A DNA stretch of 64,000 nt from Ophioderma brevispina (lineage: Eukaryota; Echinodermata; Ophiuroidea; Amphilepidida; Ophiodermatidae): contig JAMKCH010010201.1 of assembly GCA_023653785.1 (NCBI GenBank), positions 1 through 64,000 on the forward strand, written 5' to 3'. A program made the position numbers and the translations under genes. The notes under the pieces were generated by a model, which was not told the DNA's origin, ran no database searches, and saw only the letters and a program-made list of their open reading frames with translations. This document shows positions 1 through 11,878 of the stretch, in pieces (the first letter of the stretch is position 1; each line of letters opens with the position of its first letter).

Positions 1-489
1 CCCATATCAATGGACGGTAATTTGCATTATTTTCGGAAACAAACATGTTTACATATTTGTTTTAACTAGACCTCAAAAGACAAATCAATCTAGGAATCAC
101 ACTTGTAAAGTGAACTCCTTTCAATTTACATTACTCTGACCATGTGGTAGTACATGCGGCTAGTTCTCACTTACCCCGATGCCGCGCATGCAAGATGTGT
201 GTATACCGGGGAAAATAGTTGATCAGCTTTTTTTTATGCGTTCCCACTAATTGGCCAATACAGGACTTGTGCTGGTTCTTGAAGAGAACAATGAGGAGAT
301 TTCCAGAAAGAACGCCCCAATTTTGTCTCTTTCTCGAACCCCGTTTTTTTTAGCTCAGTTATTACTCAGCATACGTAGTAGCAGAGCTATTGTTTGGCAA
401 TGTGTTGACGCTATCTATCTGTCTATCTATCACTCTGTCTGTTAACACTTGACATAATGCATCTTGTTGCAACGTTTTGAGCCGATTGG
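1..489. other. Unassigned flank
   Basis: No gene is recognised. The open frames here are short, lack splice context and overlap on both strands. A short run of TCTA/TCTG units lies near 410-440. The last part grades into the tandem array that follows. Confidence 0.5.
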
Positions 490-2212
490 AGCGAAAATAG
501 GTCAGAATAATCATTGACCCAGGGCCCATGTGGGGTGTTCCACAGATTTTGGTCAAAGGTCAAATTTTGATAAAAAACCCCTTTTTGTGAAAATCTATAA
601 ATTCCTTCTTGTGCCCAAATCAATTGTTTAATCACTAGACCAGGTTAGAAAACCGCTGACCCAAGATCCCTATGGGGTGTTCACAGATTTTGGGTCAAAG
701 GTCATGTGGGCATTAAAGGGGCATTCACACTGACAATCTATACATTCCCTTCTTTGCCAACAAATCAATTGTTCTAATCACCAAACTTGGTTAGAAGACC
801 GCTGCCCCAAGGTCCATATGGGTGTGCCAGTTTGAGTCCAAGGTCACGTGGGCCAATTAAAGGGGCATTCTTTGAAAAGCTGTAAATTCCTTCTTGTGGC
901 CACAGATCATGCTATAATCACTAGAGTTGGTTATAAGAACCGCTGACCCACGGTCCATATGGGTTGTTCAGATTTGGGTGCAAAGGTCACATGGGCCGAT
1001 TAGAAGGGGTTCTTTTGAAAATCTATAATTCCTTCTTGATTGCCACAAATCAATTGTTATAATCACGAGACGTGGTCAGAAGAAACCGCTGACCTAGGCC
1101 CAAATGGGGTTGTTTCACACTTTGGGTCAAGATCACTTGACCAATTAACGGGCATTATTTGAAATCTATAAATTACTTGTTGTGCCACAAATCAATTTGC
1201 TATAATCACCAAATTGCTCAGAAGAATCACGGACTCAAGTCCCATATGGGGTTTTCACCAGATTTGGGTCAAAAATCCCATGGGCGATTAAAGGGGCATT
1301 CTTTGAAAATCTATAAATTCCTTCTTGTTCCACAATCAATTTCTATAATCCAAATGTTAGAAGGACCACTGTCCCAAGGCCCGTAGTGTATTCACAGATT
1401 GGTCGTCAAAGGTACACATGGGGCCAATTATAAAGGAGGGGCATTCTTTTGAAAAGCTAATAAATTCCTCCTTGGGTGCCCAGCAACTCATTTGTGGAGC
1501 GATCAGCAAATGAGTCTGATGTCGTTCAAATTTGATTTTTTAACTTTGTTTCATTAGTAGGCTGGTCTGCATCAGATAAAAGCTCTACATTATATGCGAA
1601 ATCCCACATTGATGCACTTAATTCCAAAGATATAAATCAAGTTTGAAGGGTGGAAAAAACATAGACACAGACCATTTTTTTTTTTTTTTTCCTCCTTTGT
1701 TTGGCTATACTCATAATCACTACTTGTGACTTCCGACATCATTTTGCTTGAAACACATCACATTTTGTGCTAGCACCAATTATGGTCAAAGAACACTGAC
1801 CTAAAGGCCCCATGGGGTGTGTTCATAGATTTGGGTAAAGGTCATGTGGGCGATTAAGGGGCATCTTTGAAAATCAGAATTCACTTTTGGCCACAAGCAT
1901 TTCTGATTAATCACGCAGACTTGGTCAGAGGACCTAAAGCTGCCCAAGGTCCAGAGGGTGTTCACAGATTTGGGTCAAAGGTCACGTGGGCCAATTAAAA
2001 AGGGGCCTTCTTTGAACATCTGTAAATGTTCCTCCTTCTTGTGCCACCGACTCAATTGTTATATCCTCGACGTGTTAGAGAACCCCACTGACCCAAGGCC
2101 TATATGGGTGTTCCAGGTTTGGGATCAACATCACCTGGGCCAATTAAATGGGCATGCTATCAAAATTGTAAATTCCTTCTTGTGCACAAATCAATTGCTA
2201 AGCCCATACTAA
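490..2212 (+). repeat. Degenerate ~143-bp tandem array with DR1-like motif
   Basis: A unit recurs about every 141-145 bases. Landmarks of the form CAAATCAATTGTTATAATCA start near 618, 760, 903, 1045, 1190 and 1331, and again near 1885, 2047 and 2187. Each unit carries a block like GGGTCAAAGGTCACATGGG. Units differ by many substitutions and one-base indels, so the array is old. It is interrupted at about 1490-1790 by unrelated sequence with a T-rich run. Partial copies recur at 17590-17690 and 29450-29960. No frame stays open across units, so it is not coding. Confidence 0.85.
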
Positions 2213-4449
2213 TAGACCTGCTGAGCTACACACCAATTGGTGCTACTTGTTTACATCTTTGTAATGCTCCCTATGTATTAAGATCACACCTGAAGTAAAT
2301 AAGATGATGATTTATACTTTCTGCATGCACGACAGAAGGTCAAAGCATGGTTGGCTAGGGGACGATTACATACAGGCAAGTTCAAACCGATGTTTGCGTG
2401 TTTTCTTTTGCACCTGTTTGTCCAATAGCCTGCACAACGTCCGGTATGTGGCCTACAACCGATCCGTGAATTTGAGAGGAATTTGTATCCTAAAAAATCT
2501 CCTCCTGTCACTTTAAATATTCCTACGAGGTGTCGTTAAAAACTAGATTTCAAACCTAATTGAAACAAGTCAACCGCAAGTAACAATTTCTATTGCATTT
2601 TGGACACCAGTGATCGAGTGCAATGCTTAAAAATTGACATTTGCATTTTCCAAAAATAATAGGTTTATTTTAGTTCCAAAACACATGACGACCATATTAA
2701 ATCTTTGCAATTTTTTATTTCCCACTCTGGGGTATGCAGAATTATGCCCGTTTCCCCACAATAACTTTTAAGAATTTCTCCATTGCAAAATAGTGTGTGA
2801 AGATGAAATCGCTAGATCTTCAACCATCAATGACATACTTAACAACTAAATATTTCCCCAGAAATATTCTATATGCAATTTGAAGAAACACTGCAAATGT
2901 TTAAACTAACACCAAATTAATTATGGACCAATCATTCTCAATAGGCATTTTCAGCTGTTCGCTATCCCAGCCAGCCGTTTCCGTATCACTAAACTTTTTA
3001 TTTTTATTTGGTTTCTTACGTTCTCTTCTTAGCACCCCGTAATTATTATTTCTTTTCTTAAAATCAGTATGTGCACAAGACTGTTCCCTCTATAAAAACA
3101 CAATTTTACACTGTTAACTATCCTCTAAGAATGTGGCCTTTTCTTTTACCATTTAATGGAGTGAACAGACTAACCTTAATCAACAAACTTGTCCGCAATA
3201 TTGCCTCATTTATAACTCCAATTAGGAAATCCCACAATCCTAAACAAACTATAACAGTTTTCAATACTTGGTCCTATCATTAGTGACAACTTGGCTCACA
3301 CTTTCTCGGGGAACTTTTCTCAAGCTGCATTGTGTGCTCTCTTGTGTTCTCGGAGGAAATGGTTTGTGCTTCTATCTTGGAAATGTGTTGTGTAAAATGT
3401 GGATCAGATTAATAGTCAAAGCAAACTTCAGTGCAAACAACATACTTATGCTGACATTGCGACCATTGACACTGTAAGGTCTAGATCGCATAACAATTAT
3501 ACAATCTCTTCAAGCCTACAGGATTCAATGTGCTGAGGTGTGAAGTTAATAAGGGGAAAAATATTATTTTGAGGATTTAGAGTCAATAAGGTCAGTATAT
3601 AGCCTTGATAGACAAAACTGACACATGCACCTATGCAGATGGGGGCGTTCCGTGCAGTAACCCCCGCAATTCCGTAACACTGGTAGTCCCTAAATATTAC
3701 CATACACAATCAAATTCACTTTTGGCACAATATACAGCATTTTTACATCACATAAAGACATAAAGTGTGATAAGGATAGTAATAATAATAGAAAATGCCC
3801 ATCCCTGATGTCTAGATTTAGTGTCCAATTAGTGTTTTCATTGAGTTGGGTCTCATTTTTTGTCATCAGTTTAATTAAGAGTGATTTGTTCATATATGGT
3901 TGTGTCTTGTGTAGTTCATTATGAATGTGTTTTGATGGTTTGGTATCCGTGGAGTAATGTAGTCTTAATATCTGGTTTTGTGTGTGCTTTTTGCTGTGCA
4001 AATTAATTCCCTCACCCCCTCAGCAGTTATTTCTATCTTTTTTTAATCATAACCAAATGCATGCAAATTGAACGATAAGTTGCAAGCTTGCATGGATGCT
4101 TCTGAAGCTTTCCTATTTTCATTCTTTAAGTTAAATTTTCTTTGAACTTGACAAAATATCTGAAACTGAACAAAATGAAAAAAAATAGAAAGCTTTTTGT
4201 TTTGAGGTGAGTGCAAGAAGTCATAATTAATTACATAAACTGCCAATCAGTTATTTGAATAAGAACAAACATGCACAGTCCAGGTGGCTTGTAAAAGGGC
4301 TCCTAGAGCAACCAACAGGTGGATCCATTTTAAGAGTTGCTAACTGTAAACCATATATATATCTAGCTTGCTAACAGTGAATCTGTTTTCCATTTGGCTG
4401 TAGTTTTTTGATAATTTTACCCCGTGATCTGCACATGGAAAAAGAAGGT
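2213..4449. other. Unassigned non-coding stretch
   Basis: AT-rich sequence with only short frames on either strand. I see no exon with convincing splice sites, no RNA gene and no clear repeat boundary. It probably lies in an intron or upstream of the gene whose first visible exon is at 5855. Confidence 0.4.
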
Positions 4450-4464
4450 ACCTGACTGACTTAA

Positions 4465-4562
4465 TCTTAAGTCTTCTACAGAGGGAGTGCAGATTCCAAA
4501 TGTAGTTACCTGATGGGCTATTCCATTTACAATCCACATACCCTCTGTGGAAGAATTTCCCT
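4465..4562. repeat. Short inverted-repeat element (AGAGGGAGT family)
   Basis: The left arm TCTTCTACAGAGGGAGTGCA and the right arm near 4535-4557 (CATACCCTCTGTGGAAGAAT) are imperfect reverse complements. The arms continue into matching 'gattccaaatg' and 'catttacaatc' segments. Relatives sit near 26565-26620 and 27525-27595, so this is a dispersed family and not a chance hairpin. Confidence 0.6.
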
Positions 4563-4574
4563 ATATCTACCACA

Positions 4575-5854
4575 AGGATAATAATGTATAATTAAGACTT
4601 CTTTGCATTCATCTAAGGAAGCATATTTATTGTATGATTGTTAATATGCATTGATGTTGCATGTAATTTGCCTGTACCGGATGTACTTGTTATCACTTAC
4701 GCTGCATGCCAGTAAAATAAACTTGGTTATTTGTGCGATTGGCTGTATAAAAGGGATAGTGCTTAAAACTTTTGTCCGAAAGTTTTTAATGTTTTGATTC
4801 ATATTTGGAAACTTAAGATTATTGAGTGATGAGATTCATATTGTTGATCTTCCTGATGGTTTCAAGTCTGTCAATCCATATTTTAGAGATGTGGGTATTT
4901 GTTCAAAGTTGCATCGCAGTTGCTCAAAAATAGAGTATAGTAGAACAGAAATCAGAGCAGGATCCCACATACACCAAATGCATTATGGGTACATAAACCT
5001 CCATGAACTGGCGTGAATACCAAACCTGTAAGCGGTCGTAAGCTACCGGATTTGTCTGGTGCATTTGCACATCCTCACCAGACTTGCCGAGTTCTGCTAG
5101 TGCTAAAAAAGAACTACATGGAAAATGAGCAAAGATGAACCAAAATAACTCCCCCGTCCTTTGGGTCTTCCTTTGAATAACTTCAATGATTGAAGCAAGC
5201 CTTCATTTTGGAAGGTTGCAATTCCACTTAATGGATACTAACCTTCTGAGGGCTTACATTTATGCAGTATTTCTGATTTTGGGGATCCCAATATTTTCTT
5301 TTTTTTAAAAAATACATTTTAAGAAAAATTAATTTAACTTGAAGCTTTAATATTTGGAATCAAGTTATTAATGTAACCGAAACAAACTCAATTAGCTGAA
5401 AAGTCATTTTTGATGAGTGGGTCTACCCCTTTTTCAAATATTTCTTATTAAACATATTCCCAATCAAATTGGACTATAAGGGATCTGTGATTAGTGGAGA
5501 TGAATCCCAATTGATAAAGATTTGCAAAAACCATCATCAAGAACTCCCATGTTTTCATGAAGCCAGAGAAGCTGTGTGAAATCAAGAATGCTAGAAAATA
5601 ATGGCAAAAATCACCTGTTTAATTATCCAATCTATACAGCACAAAAACTTAAGTGTTCAAAAAGTATTCACATTAATTTTGTACACACTTTGTTATGTTT
5701 GAAGCATGCAGATTTCAAGTCTGTGATTGAGTCTACAATTGTTCTCACAATCTCCCACACCTTATAATTGGATTCACCTGTAGCAACCTAAAAAAAGTAA
5801 TTTTGCAACGTTGAAATCTAAACAAGCGCCCTCGCTGTACATTTTAATTTGCAG
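4575..5854. other. Probable intronic sequence
   Basis: No coding or repeat signal stands out. The last bases before 5855 are a pyrimidine-rich tract ending in TTTGCAG, a normal splice acceptor for the exon that follows. Confidence 0.4.
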
Positions 5855-5973
5855 ACGATTCTGAAGGAAACCACCATTTATCGCAACAAAGTTAAGCAAG
5901 GGGAGACGGTCAAAGGTGTGGAGAAAGCTCTCAACGATCTGGAAAGCCTAGCCTCTGAGTCGCTTGCAGAAAG
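5855..5973 (+). CDS. Internal coding exon of an unidentified gene
   Basis: This 119-base exon lies between an acceptor (TTTGCAG, ending at 5854) and a donor (GTAATT, from 5974). It encodes 39 full codons plus two bases (AG). The peptide starts TILKETTIYRNKVKQGE and ends ALNDLESLASESLAE. It is charged and Leu/Glu/Lys-rich, so a helical or coiled-coil segment is likely, but I recognise no named domain. Codon choice is GC-richer than the flanks, as expected for a real exon in AT-rich DNA. The phase-2 end matches the starts of the exons at 14373 and 19147, each of which supplies one base completing a Ser codon. Upstream exons must lie outside the window or be missed. The function is unknown. Confidence 0.72.
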
Positions 5974-6144
5974 GTAATTTTAAACACTTGATATGTGGCC
6001 CAAAATAGACTTTCAATTTTAATAAATACTTTTACTGCAAGATTTTGCTAATTAAATTTTTCACTTTTCACATCCATTTCTTCTGACTCTAAAAACTTTC
6101 TGTCACAAATATCAAAATTATGTTAATACCATTTTTGGCAACGG

Positions 6145-6502
6145 TTAAAGGTGCAACAAGAGATTTTAAATACCAGGTGTCCCGAGAAAATGTGAAAATT
6201 CTGATTTTGGCACTGGTGTAAAGCTTTGTATCAAAAATATCCCCATCTGTAAGGATAAAGCTGAGAACTGTTTCTTTGGTACAAAAATTGTGAATTTTTT
6301 AATTTTGCATAGGAGCAAATACAAAATTCAGCCTAAGTTTTCTATTGAAATATAAGCATATACAAATCACCTTTTGTTTTCATTTTAAGTTATTTCTGTA
6401 ACCAAATAAAATGTAGGGGATCTATTGTGCATCTAATCTATATGAAATCACTACATATCACAGAAAATTTGGATGACTTGAAATCTCTCGTTGCACCTTT
6501 AA
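6145..6502. mobile_element. TTAA-flanked MITE, family A (copy 1)
   Basis: The element runs AGGTGCAACAAGAGATTT to AAATCTCTCGTTGCACCT and is bordered by TTAA at 6145-6148 and 6499-6502. Other copies are at 12073-12429 (reversed), 25612-25957 and 35820-36422. TTAA target duplication is the hallmark of the piggyBac superfamily. There is no coding capacity, so it would have moved in trans. It lies in the presumed intron after the exon at 5855. Confidence 0.85.
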
Positions 6503-6584
6503 CCTCAAAATTACTCAAAAAAGCTAAATTTAAGGGGGGATTTTATATTAAGATGCGTGAAAAATTATTCTTATGTTGAAAAAA

Positions 6585-6650
6585 ATGCCAATATCTGATA
6601 TAGCCCCATAATACAGAATAATGCATGAGGCAGCTATTTCATTTAAGAAA
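6585..6650. repeat. Half-copy of the GGCAGCTATTT hairpin family
   Basis: The segment ATCTGATATAGCCCCATAAT through GAGGCAGCTATTT matches the left arm of the complete inverted repeat at 21655-21780. No matching right arm follows, so this is a truncated copy. Confidence 0.55.
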
Positions 6651-6759
6651 GGAAATGACACAAGGAACCCGAAACAATTATTTTTTTTAAATTTAAGTTG
6701 AAAAAAGTAATACAAACCATGACTTTGCACCAGTTTGGTTATGTAACTTCATATATTAC

Positions 6760-7037
6760 AACAGGCCTCTTTAGCTAAAGGGAGTCTAACTTTAGAACTG
6801 GGTTTAAAGCACGATTAGTCCTACACGAGTGGACCTTTTTTCCTTTCAACATACTCTAAAAATGTGCTGCAACGGGTGAGAAAATTCCTCCTGGATGGGC
6901 CGAGAACGGCCCGTCCACGAGGAATTTTCTCACCCATTACATTTAGCTTTCAGAGTATTTTGAAAGGAAAAAAGGTCCACTCATTTAGGACTAACACTGG
7001 TTTAAACCCAGGACTCCCTTTCAAAATACTAGCCTTT
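6760..7037. mobile_element. Palindromic MITE, family B (uninterrupted copy)
   Basis: Nearly the whole element is one inverted repeat. GGGAGTCTAACTTTAG, GAGTGGACCTTTTTTCC and GGGTGAGAAAATTCCTCC on the left reappear as reverse complements on the right, around a centre near 6900 (GGGCCGAGAACGGCCC). A second copy at 11879-12527 is split by a family A element. No coding sequence is present. Confidence 0.82.
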
Positions 7038-7304
7038 ATTCTTTAGATTGTATCTATCATGAGACAAGTATCTGGGGACTTTTTTCTTTAAAATTTTTAA
7101 TGCGAATCTGGATTCAATTGAATTGCTGCTGTATCCAAACATATACTCTGTAAGTGACAAGCCCAAAAAAACCTAAGAATAAAACTGGATATTTAGTCAA
7201 TCTTGTAGGCTTCTGTCCATGTGTACTTTTTGGCAGATCTTCTTGAATCCAAGTACTTTTTTTTTCAGAACTGTTTTTTTTTTTGTGTGTCGAAGTATTT
7301 GAGC

Positions 7305-7775
7305 ATTCTAATAAGGGTGAAGTCCAAAAACTTGACCCGATTGTGTCCGCCATTTTGAGTTTTTTGAATAATAGATATATAACGTGTAATGATATCACGT
7401 AAAGCCTATTTCATATCTTTAATTTGCTGCAAAGATAATTCCAATCGGGTAATTATAGTCCGAGCTACAGTCTTTCGAAATCAATATTGCCGTTTCCCAC
7501 CCTATCCACGGATTGCCATTTGAATGCACGGTGCCCACTAAGCGAATGTTATATCGTGGACACGCAAACCCGACTGCTGGCTTCACAAACGACTGTAGCT
7601 CGATCTTATACCTAACCGATGTGGAAGGTATCTTTTGCAGCAAATTAAATATAACAGAAGTGAGCTTTCAGAATGATACACATATGTTAGATATATATAC
7701 TTGAAAAATTCCAAAATGGTGGACACAATCATGGTCAAGTTTTTTTTTGACTCAACCCGTATTACCCATAAATTG
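7305..7775. mobile_element. Long foldback element, ~465 bp
   Basis: The left arm (about 7305-7495) contains CTTGACCCGATTGTGTCCGC and AATTTGCTGCAAAGAT. The right arm (about 7580-7775) contains the reverse complements near 7715-7742 and 7634-7650. The arms are about 190 bp each with roughly 75-80% identity by eye. Short frames inside on both strands are by-products of the palindrome. No target duplication could be fixed. Confidence 0.7.
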
Positions 7776-8620
7776 GAATCAAATGTAATCAAATTATCAT
7801 ATTGGTACAAAGGGTGAATAAATTAACATACGTTTTAATAACCTTTTTTGCCACCCACATGTGAAAGGTGTTTCAGACGCATAGTGGATTCACTGCAAGT
7901 ACAAAACCACAAGTGGAATCTGCTGTACAATTCAACATCACGTCAATTATTTTCTATCATGCAACATTGGTTTGGCTACCGCATGATCTTGAGTACGTGG
8001 TTGCACTTACAGTTCTCAGCTGCACAGACCCAATCACAGTGCACATTGCCCACACATAGGGGTCCAGGATTATCCACAATCAAAGTTTTCATCGCCTAAT
8101 TCTCATTTTTAAACTCCTTAAGATTGTACAAATCGCCTCATGATGATAATTATGTAATATTGGATGGCTGTGGTTGCTCACAGAAAATATTGGCCGAGCC
8201 TAGATCAAATATCGGGATGAGCCTGAAATTTTCTTGGCGATGTTGATATTTTCTGTTATCAACCGAAAAAAGTCATCCAATATTATTATGCAAGAAGAAG
8301 CTGACTTGACAAATATAGTTTTAAAATGGCTTCAAAACTAATACAATATGCTTGATGAGTTGCCCAATATTTTTTGTGTATAGTGTAGTGTTGGGTAGTA
8401 CGCGCTACTCGCACTGCAGTATTGCACCACACGGAAGCTTCAGATGCATAATAATTTGGAATATTGCCAGTTTTACTAATGATAAGTGATGTTTTGATAA
8501 CTCAGTCAAATGCATCAAAATACAGTGAACTATTCGGATCATAGCCATAAACCTGTAAATCGATAGACAAATACTATACAGTTGGACTATTGCAGATCAA
8601 TTCCATACATCTCCTAAGGA
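7776..8620. other. Unassigned non-coding stretch
   Basis: No exon, RNA gene or clear repeat is visible. Two overlapping frames near 7848-8099 lack splice or start context and look like chance openings. Confidence 0.4.
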
Positions 8621-8622
8621 AG

Positions 8623-8800
8623 GCACAACTGGAATTAGGTTATTCATGTGGATTAGCTATGGTCCGGTCATGATCAATGTATGGTTGTCATGTGCTGTGC
8701 ATGTGACACCCATGCATTGATCATGACCTGACCATGGCTATTCCAAATGAATCCAATACTCCCCATATGGGAGGCCCATACTCAATTCCAGTTGAGCAAT
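8623..8800. mobile_element. Short hairpin MITE
   Basis: CAACTGGAATTAG and TAGCTATGGTCCGGTCATGA on the left pair with TCATGACCTGACCATGGCTA and CAATTCCAGTTG on the right. The right arm has about 30 extra bases near its outer end. It is non-coding. Confidence 0.65.
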
Positions 8801-9080
8801 TTCATTGGGGTGTTAGAATAGCTCAATTGTAGAGTACTTGGGTATTGATGCATTACCATCTCAGATTTTGGCAGAGTTTACATTTTTCATGAAACTTGGC
8901 TATTAGAGCAAAATCGCACAGAATTATCATTGTTTTTAAAGTTGCCCTTGGGTTTTACAAACAAAAAGATTGTGGATAGTCCAAAAGCCTATATTTATAT
9001 GATTGACAGATGAAGTGAAAGTAAGAGAAATGATTCCAATTTGTGGTATGATGTGAATATCCTTATTCAAGTCGAGCCAT

Positions 9081-9681
9081 TTAAAGGTGGGTGACCCAAT
9101 AATCAACAACCTCAACCCCCCCCCCCCCATTTTACTCCATCAAATCAGAGATTTGGGTACCAGATCAGGCCTGTATGCAGGGGGGGGGTGCCCAAAAAAA
9201 TTCCACAAAAAGAGCAAAAGGTCCACTTTTTGCTGTTTTTTTTAAACAGAAAGGTCATAAATTTTGACAAGAATGTCCACATGTTGGTGATGAGATGTTC
9301 AAAAAGTCCAAAAAAGGACCATTTTATGGGGCGTTAGGTCCACTTTTACCAAAAAAGGCCCACTTTTTTGAGTTTCCGCACCCCCCAAAATAAATCCTGC
9401 GTACGGGCCTCTATCAGATGAAAGTTGATATTTTTCTCATTACTTCACTGAAATTTAAGAACTAGGAAATGTTTCCGTTTTATGTTATGAGCAAAAGTCT
9501 CTAAATGTGGTTGACACACACTGTCCTATGGGTAAATTTAGTACCATGTTTGCTTCTAATATTCAAACGGCTGGACTGATTTAACTCAAAATGTTTAATC
9601 AGATGTTTTGGGGGATATGCCTGTGTATGAGGAAGAAAAAATATGAAAAATCAGACCATTATCGGGTCACTCATCTTTTAA
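9081..9681. mobile_element. TTAA-flanked MITE carrying a second MITE
   Basis: The ends are TTAA-AGGTGGGTGACCC and GGGTCACTCATCTT-TTAA. The interior is interrupted at about 9164-9413 by an element with its own inverted ends. The TTAA flanks again suggest piggyBac-type mobilisation. It is non-coding. Confidence 0.68.
9164..9413. mobile_element. Nested MITE with AGGCCTGTATGCAGG-type ends
   Basis: The left end AGGCCTGTATGCAGGGGG is mirrored by the right end CCTGCGTACGGGCCT. The interior is rich in 'ggtccacttttt' and 'aaaaaaggcccac' blocks. It lies inside the TTAA-flanked element at 9081-9681. I could not fix an exact target duplication. Confidence 0.62.
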
Positions 9682-9689
9682 TAACCGGT

Positions 9690-11875
9690 CTGTTGTTCTA
9701 ATATCAAATTTTCCTAATGTTATGAAATTCTCTATTGTAGCAACAAACGTAAATAGATGGTCTAATTTATTACAGAACACTTCAGTAATTGGCTAAATAA
9801 GTATTTCTTCACTTTGTAACGGATCCTGATGCCAAATTGAAAAGAATTATAATTACCAAAAAGTTAAAATTTGTATCTTTTTAAATAATTGTTTAAAAAT
9901 AAAACTTCTAATTTAATATTTTTCCTGAAGGGATTGTTATCCTGTGTCATTTGAGTCATAATCCTAAACAAATTAAGAAAATTGATTAACCAATAGTTAG
10001 ACAAGATAGCCCTTGAGGGTGACCAGCTTTTCATCCAATGAAAATATTTTCTAGTGTTTCTAGATAATTCTCATCTACTCATTGTTTCTAGAAGTCATTC
10101 CAGTCATTAACTCAGAAATACTTCATGTCTCTTTGTTCTTTCTCTCCTTTCACTCCCTACCCATAATGCAGTAGAGTTTAACATACTTTTTAACCCTACG
10201 CAAATCACATGGCTTCCTAACATTTCTAGTGTTTCTAGATTGATTTCATCCACTCAATGTTTCTAAAACTTTGCAACACAGTGCAAAACTAACTCATCTT
10301 TGTAGTGCCCTGTGTGCTATCATTTAGCCCACTAATCACGTGCCGTAGATCTTCTGTTTGACGTGTGTGTGCGTGTTGTTGCCCTCTCCGAATATGAGGT
10401 TTTAAATGTGAAAAAAATCATGGAATATCATAAATTAAGGAGTGCATACATTGTATCACACTTTCATATCACCTAAAACACTTTGCACATCAAAGCAAAC
10501 CTCTTGGCTGAAAACAAAAATGGCTGAATGCACAGCTCGTTTCAACGAAAATCGTCACACTAATGAGGAGACATAATTTAAATATGTTAATACTTAAGAA
10601 ATCAGTCATATATGGGGAAATAAAATTGTAACAGTTAGGGAAAAGATTGTGGGATTATAATTTCCATTCAGTACCATGAGCTAGGATTAAGGAATTTATT
10701 GATAAGCTTACCTAACTGAAAAAGTTATGATCAGAAGTGTAAAAATTGTAAAATGTAATAGATCTTTATCACAAACCAAGTGTGGATCATGCTTTTTGGC
10801 TTCTAAAGTAGAAAAGGTGATCCGATTTGGGACTTGAAGGAGATTGATATTTGAATAAAAGCTGCTTAGCAGAATGCAATGTCTATAGTCAACCTTTTTT
10901 GTATATTTGCACATACAAAGGAAATTAATTTATGCATTAATTTAATAATTAATTATGCCAGAAATATTGTGTACATGTGTACAAGATGTAGCATTTGAAA
11001 GATGTCATGTAGGGTTTCCATTTTGTTTATTTTGCTTTTATGCAAAATTAAAAACTAATATCAGGGAAGTCAGTTACATGGCTAGCTTATTTAAAGCAGG
11101 GAATGTATTGTACAAATAATTTATTGGGCGGGCATTTAATAGTTTGTAAAATTAGTACAAATGTGCTTGGTGTTTGTGACGGATAATTGAAGTAAGAACA
11201 AAAGACCAGGATATATTCAGAAAATTCAACAAGTAAAATACAAATCGCATTAAAAGACTTCAAAGAAGCATACCTAAGGTTTGATTGATTATATAACTTA
11301 ATTTGAATCCAATCATTTTTCTGCAACAAAATTTAATGGGTAATATTTTATAAACCAAGAGGTAAATACCTGGAATCTTAGATGACAGAAAACAGCATAT
11401 TTTAATGAAACTTTCAACAAATAACCTGCTTTATTATTTGGTTTTTATTTTAATTCATATTTAAAAAATCAAAGCCAGTTTTTTGCAATCTTCAAAGTTG
11501 AACAGGTTCTTTTAATTTGGTACCAAGTTCTCCGTAGGGTATCCAGTTCACTTTTCTAAAGACCTTTAAAAGACCCCAATAGTCCCTATCAATTCCCTGA
11601 TCCTGCTTGCCCAAAAGTCCTTCAATTGGGTATCTGATCCCTAATTTCAGAAAAGGACCCTGATAGTGCCAGAAATCCCTCAAAAGAGGGTATCTGGCCA
11701 GCTTACCCAAGAACCCACTAGTCCCCATCAAGATTACTCAAGTATCTTGCCATAAATAAATGTTTTTGGTGTTAAACTGCATGTTCAATATACGCATCTT
11801 TTCTTTTTGTAATTCTCCAATTCTGAAAGTCCTGTCTGCTATTTTTTTCCAAATCCTAAATATGTCCAAAATCCA
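9690..11875. other. Unassigned, probably intronic
   Basis: No convincing exon or RNA gene. A local direct duplication is visible: TCTAGTGTTTCTAGAT followed by 'ctactcattgtttcta' near 10050-10090, and a close copy near 10225-10265. The rest is AT-rich without strong structure. Confidence 0.4.
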
Positions 11876-11878
11876 TAG

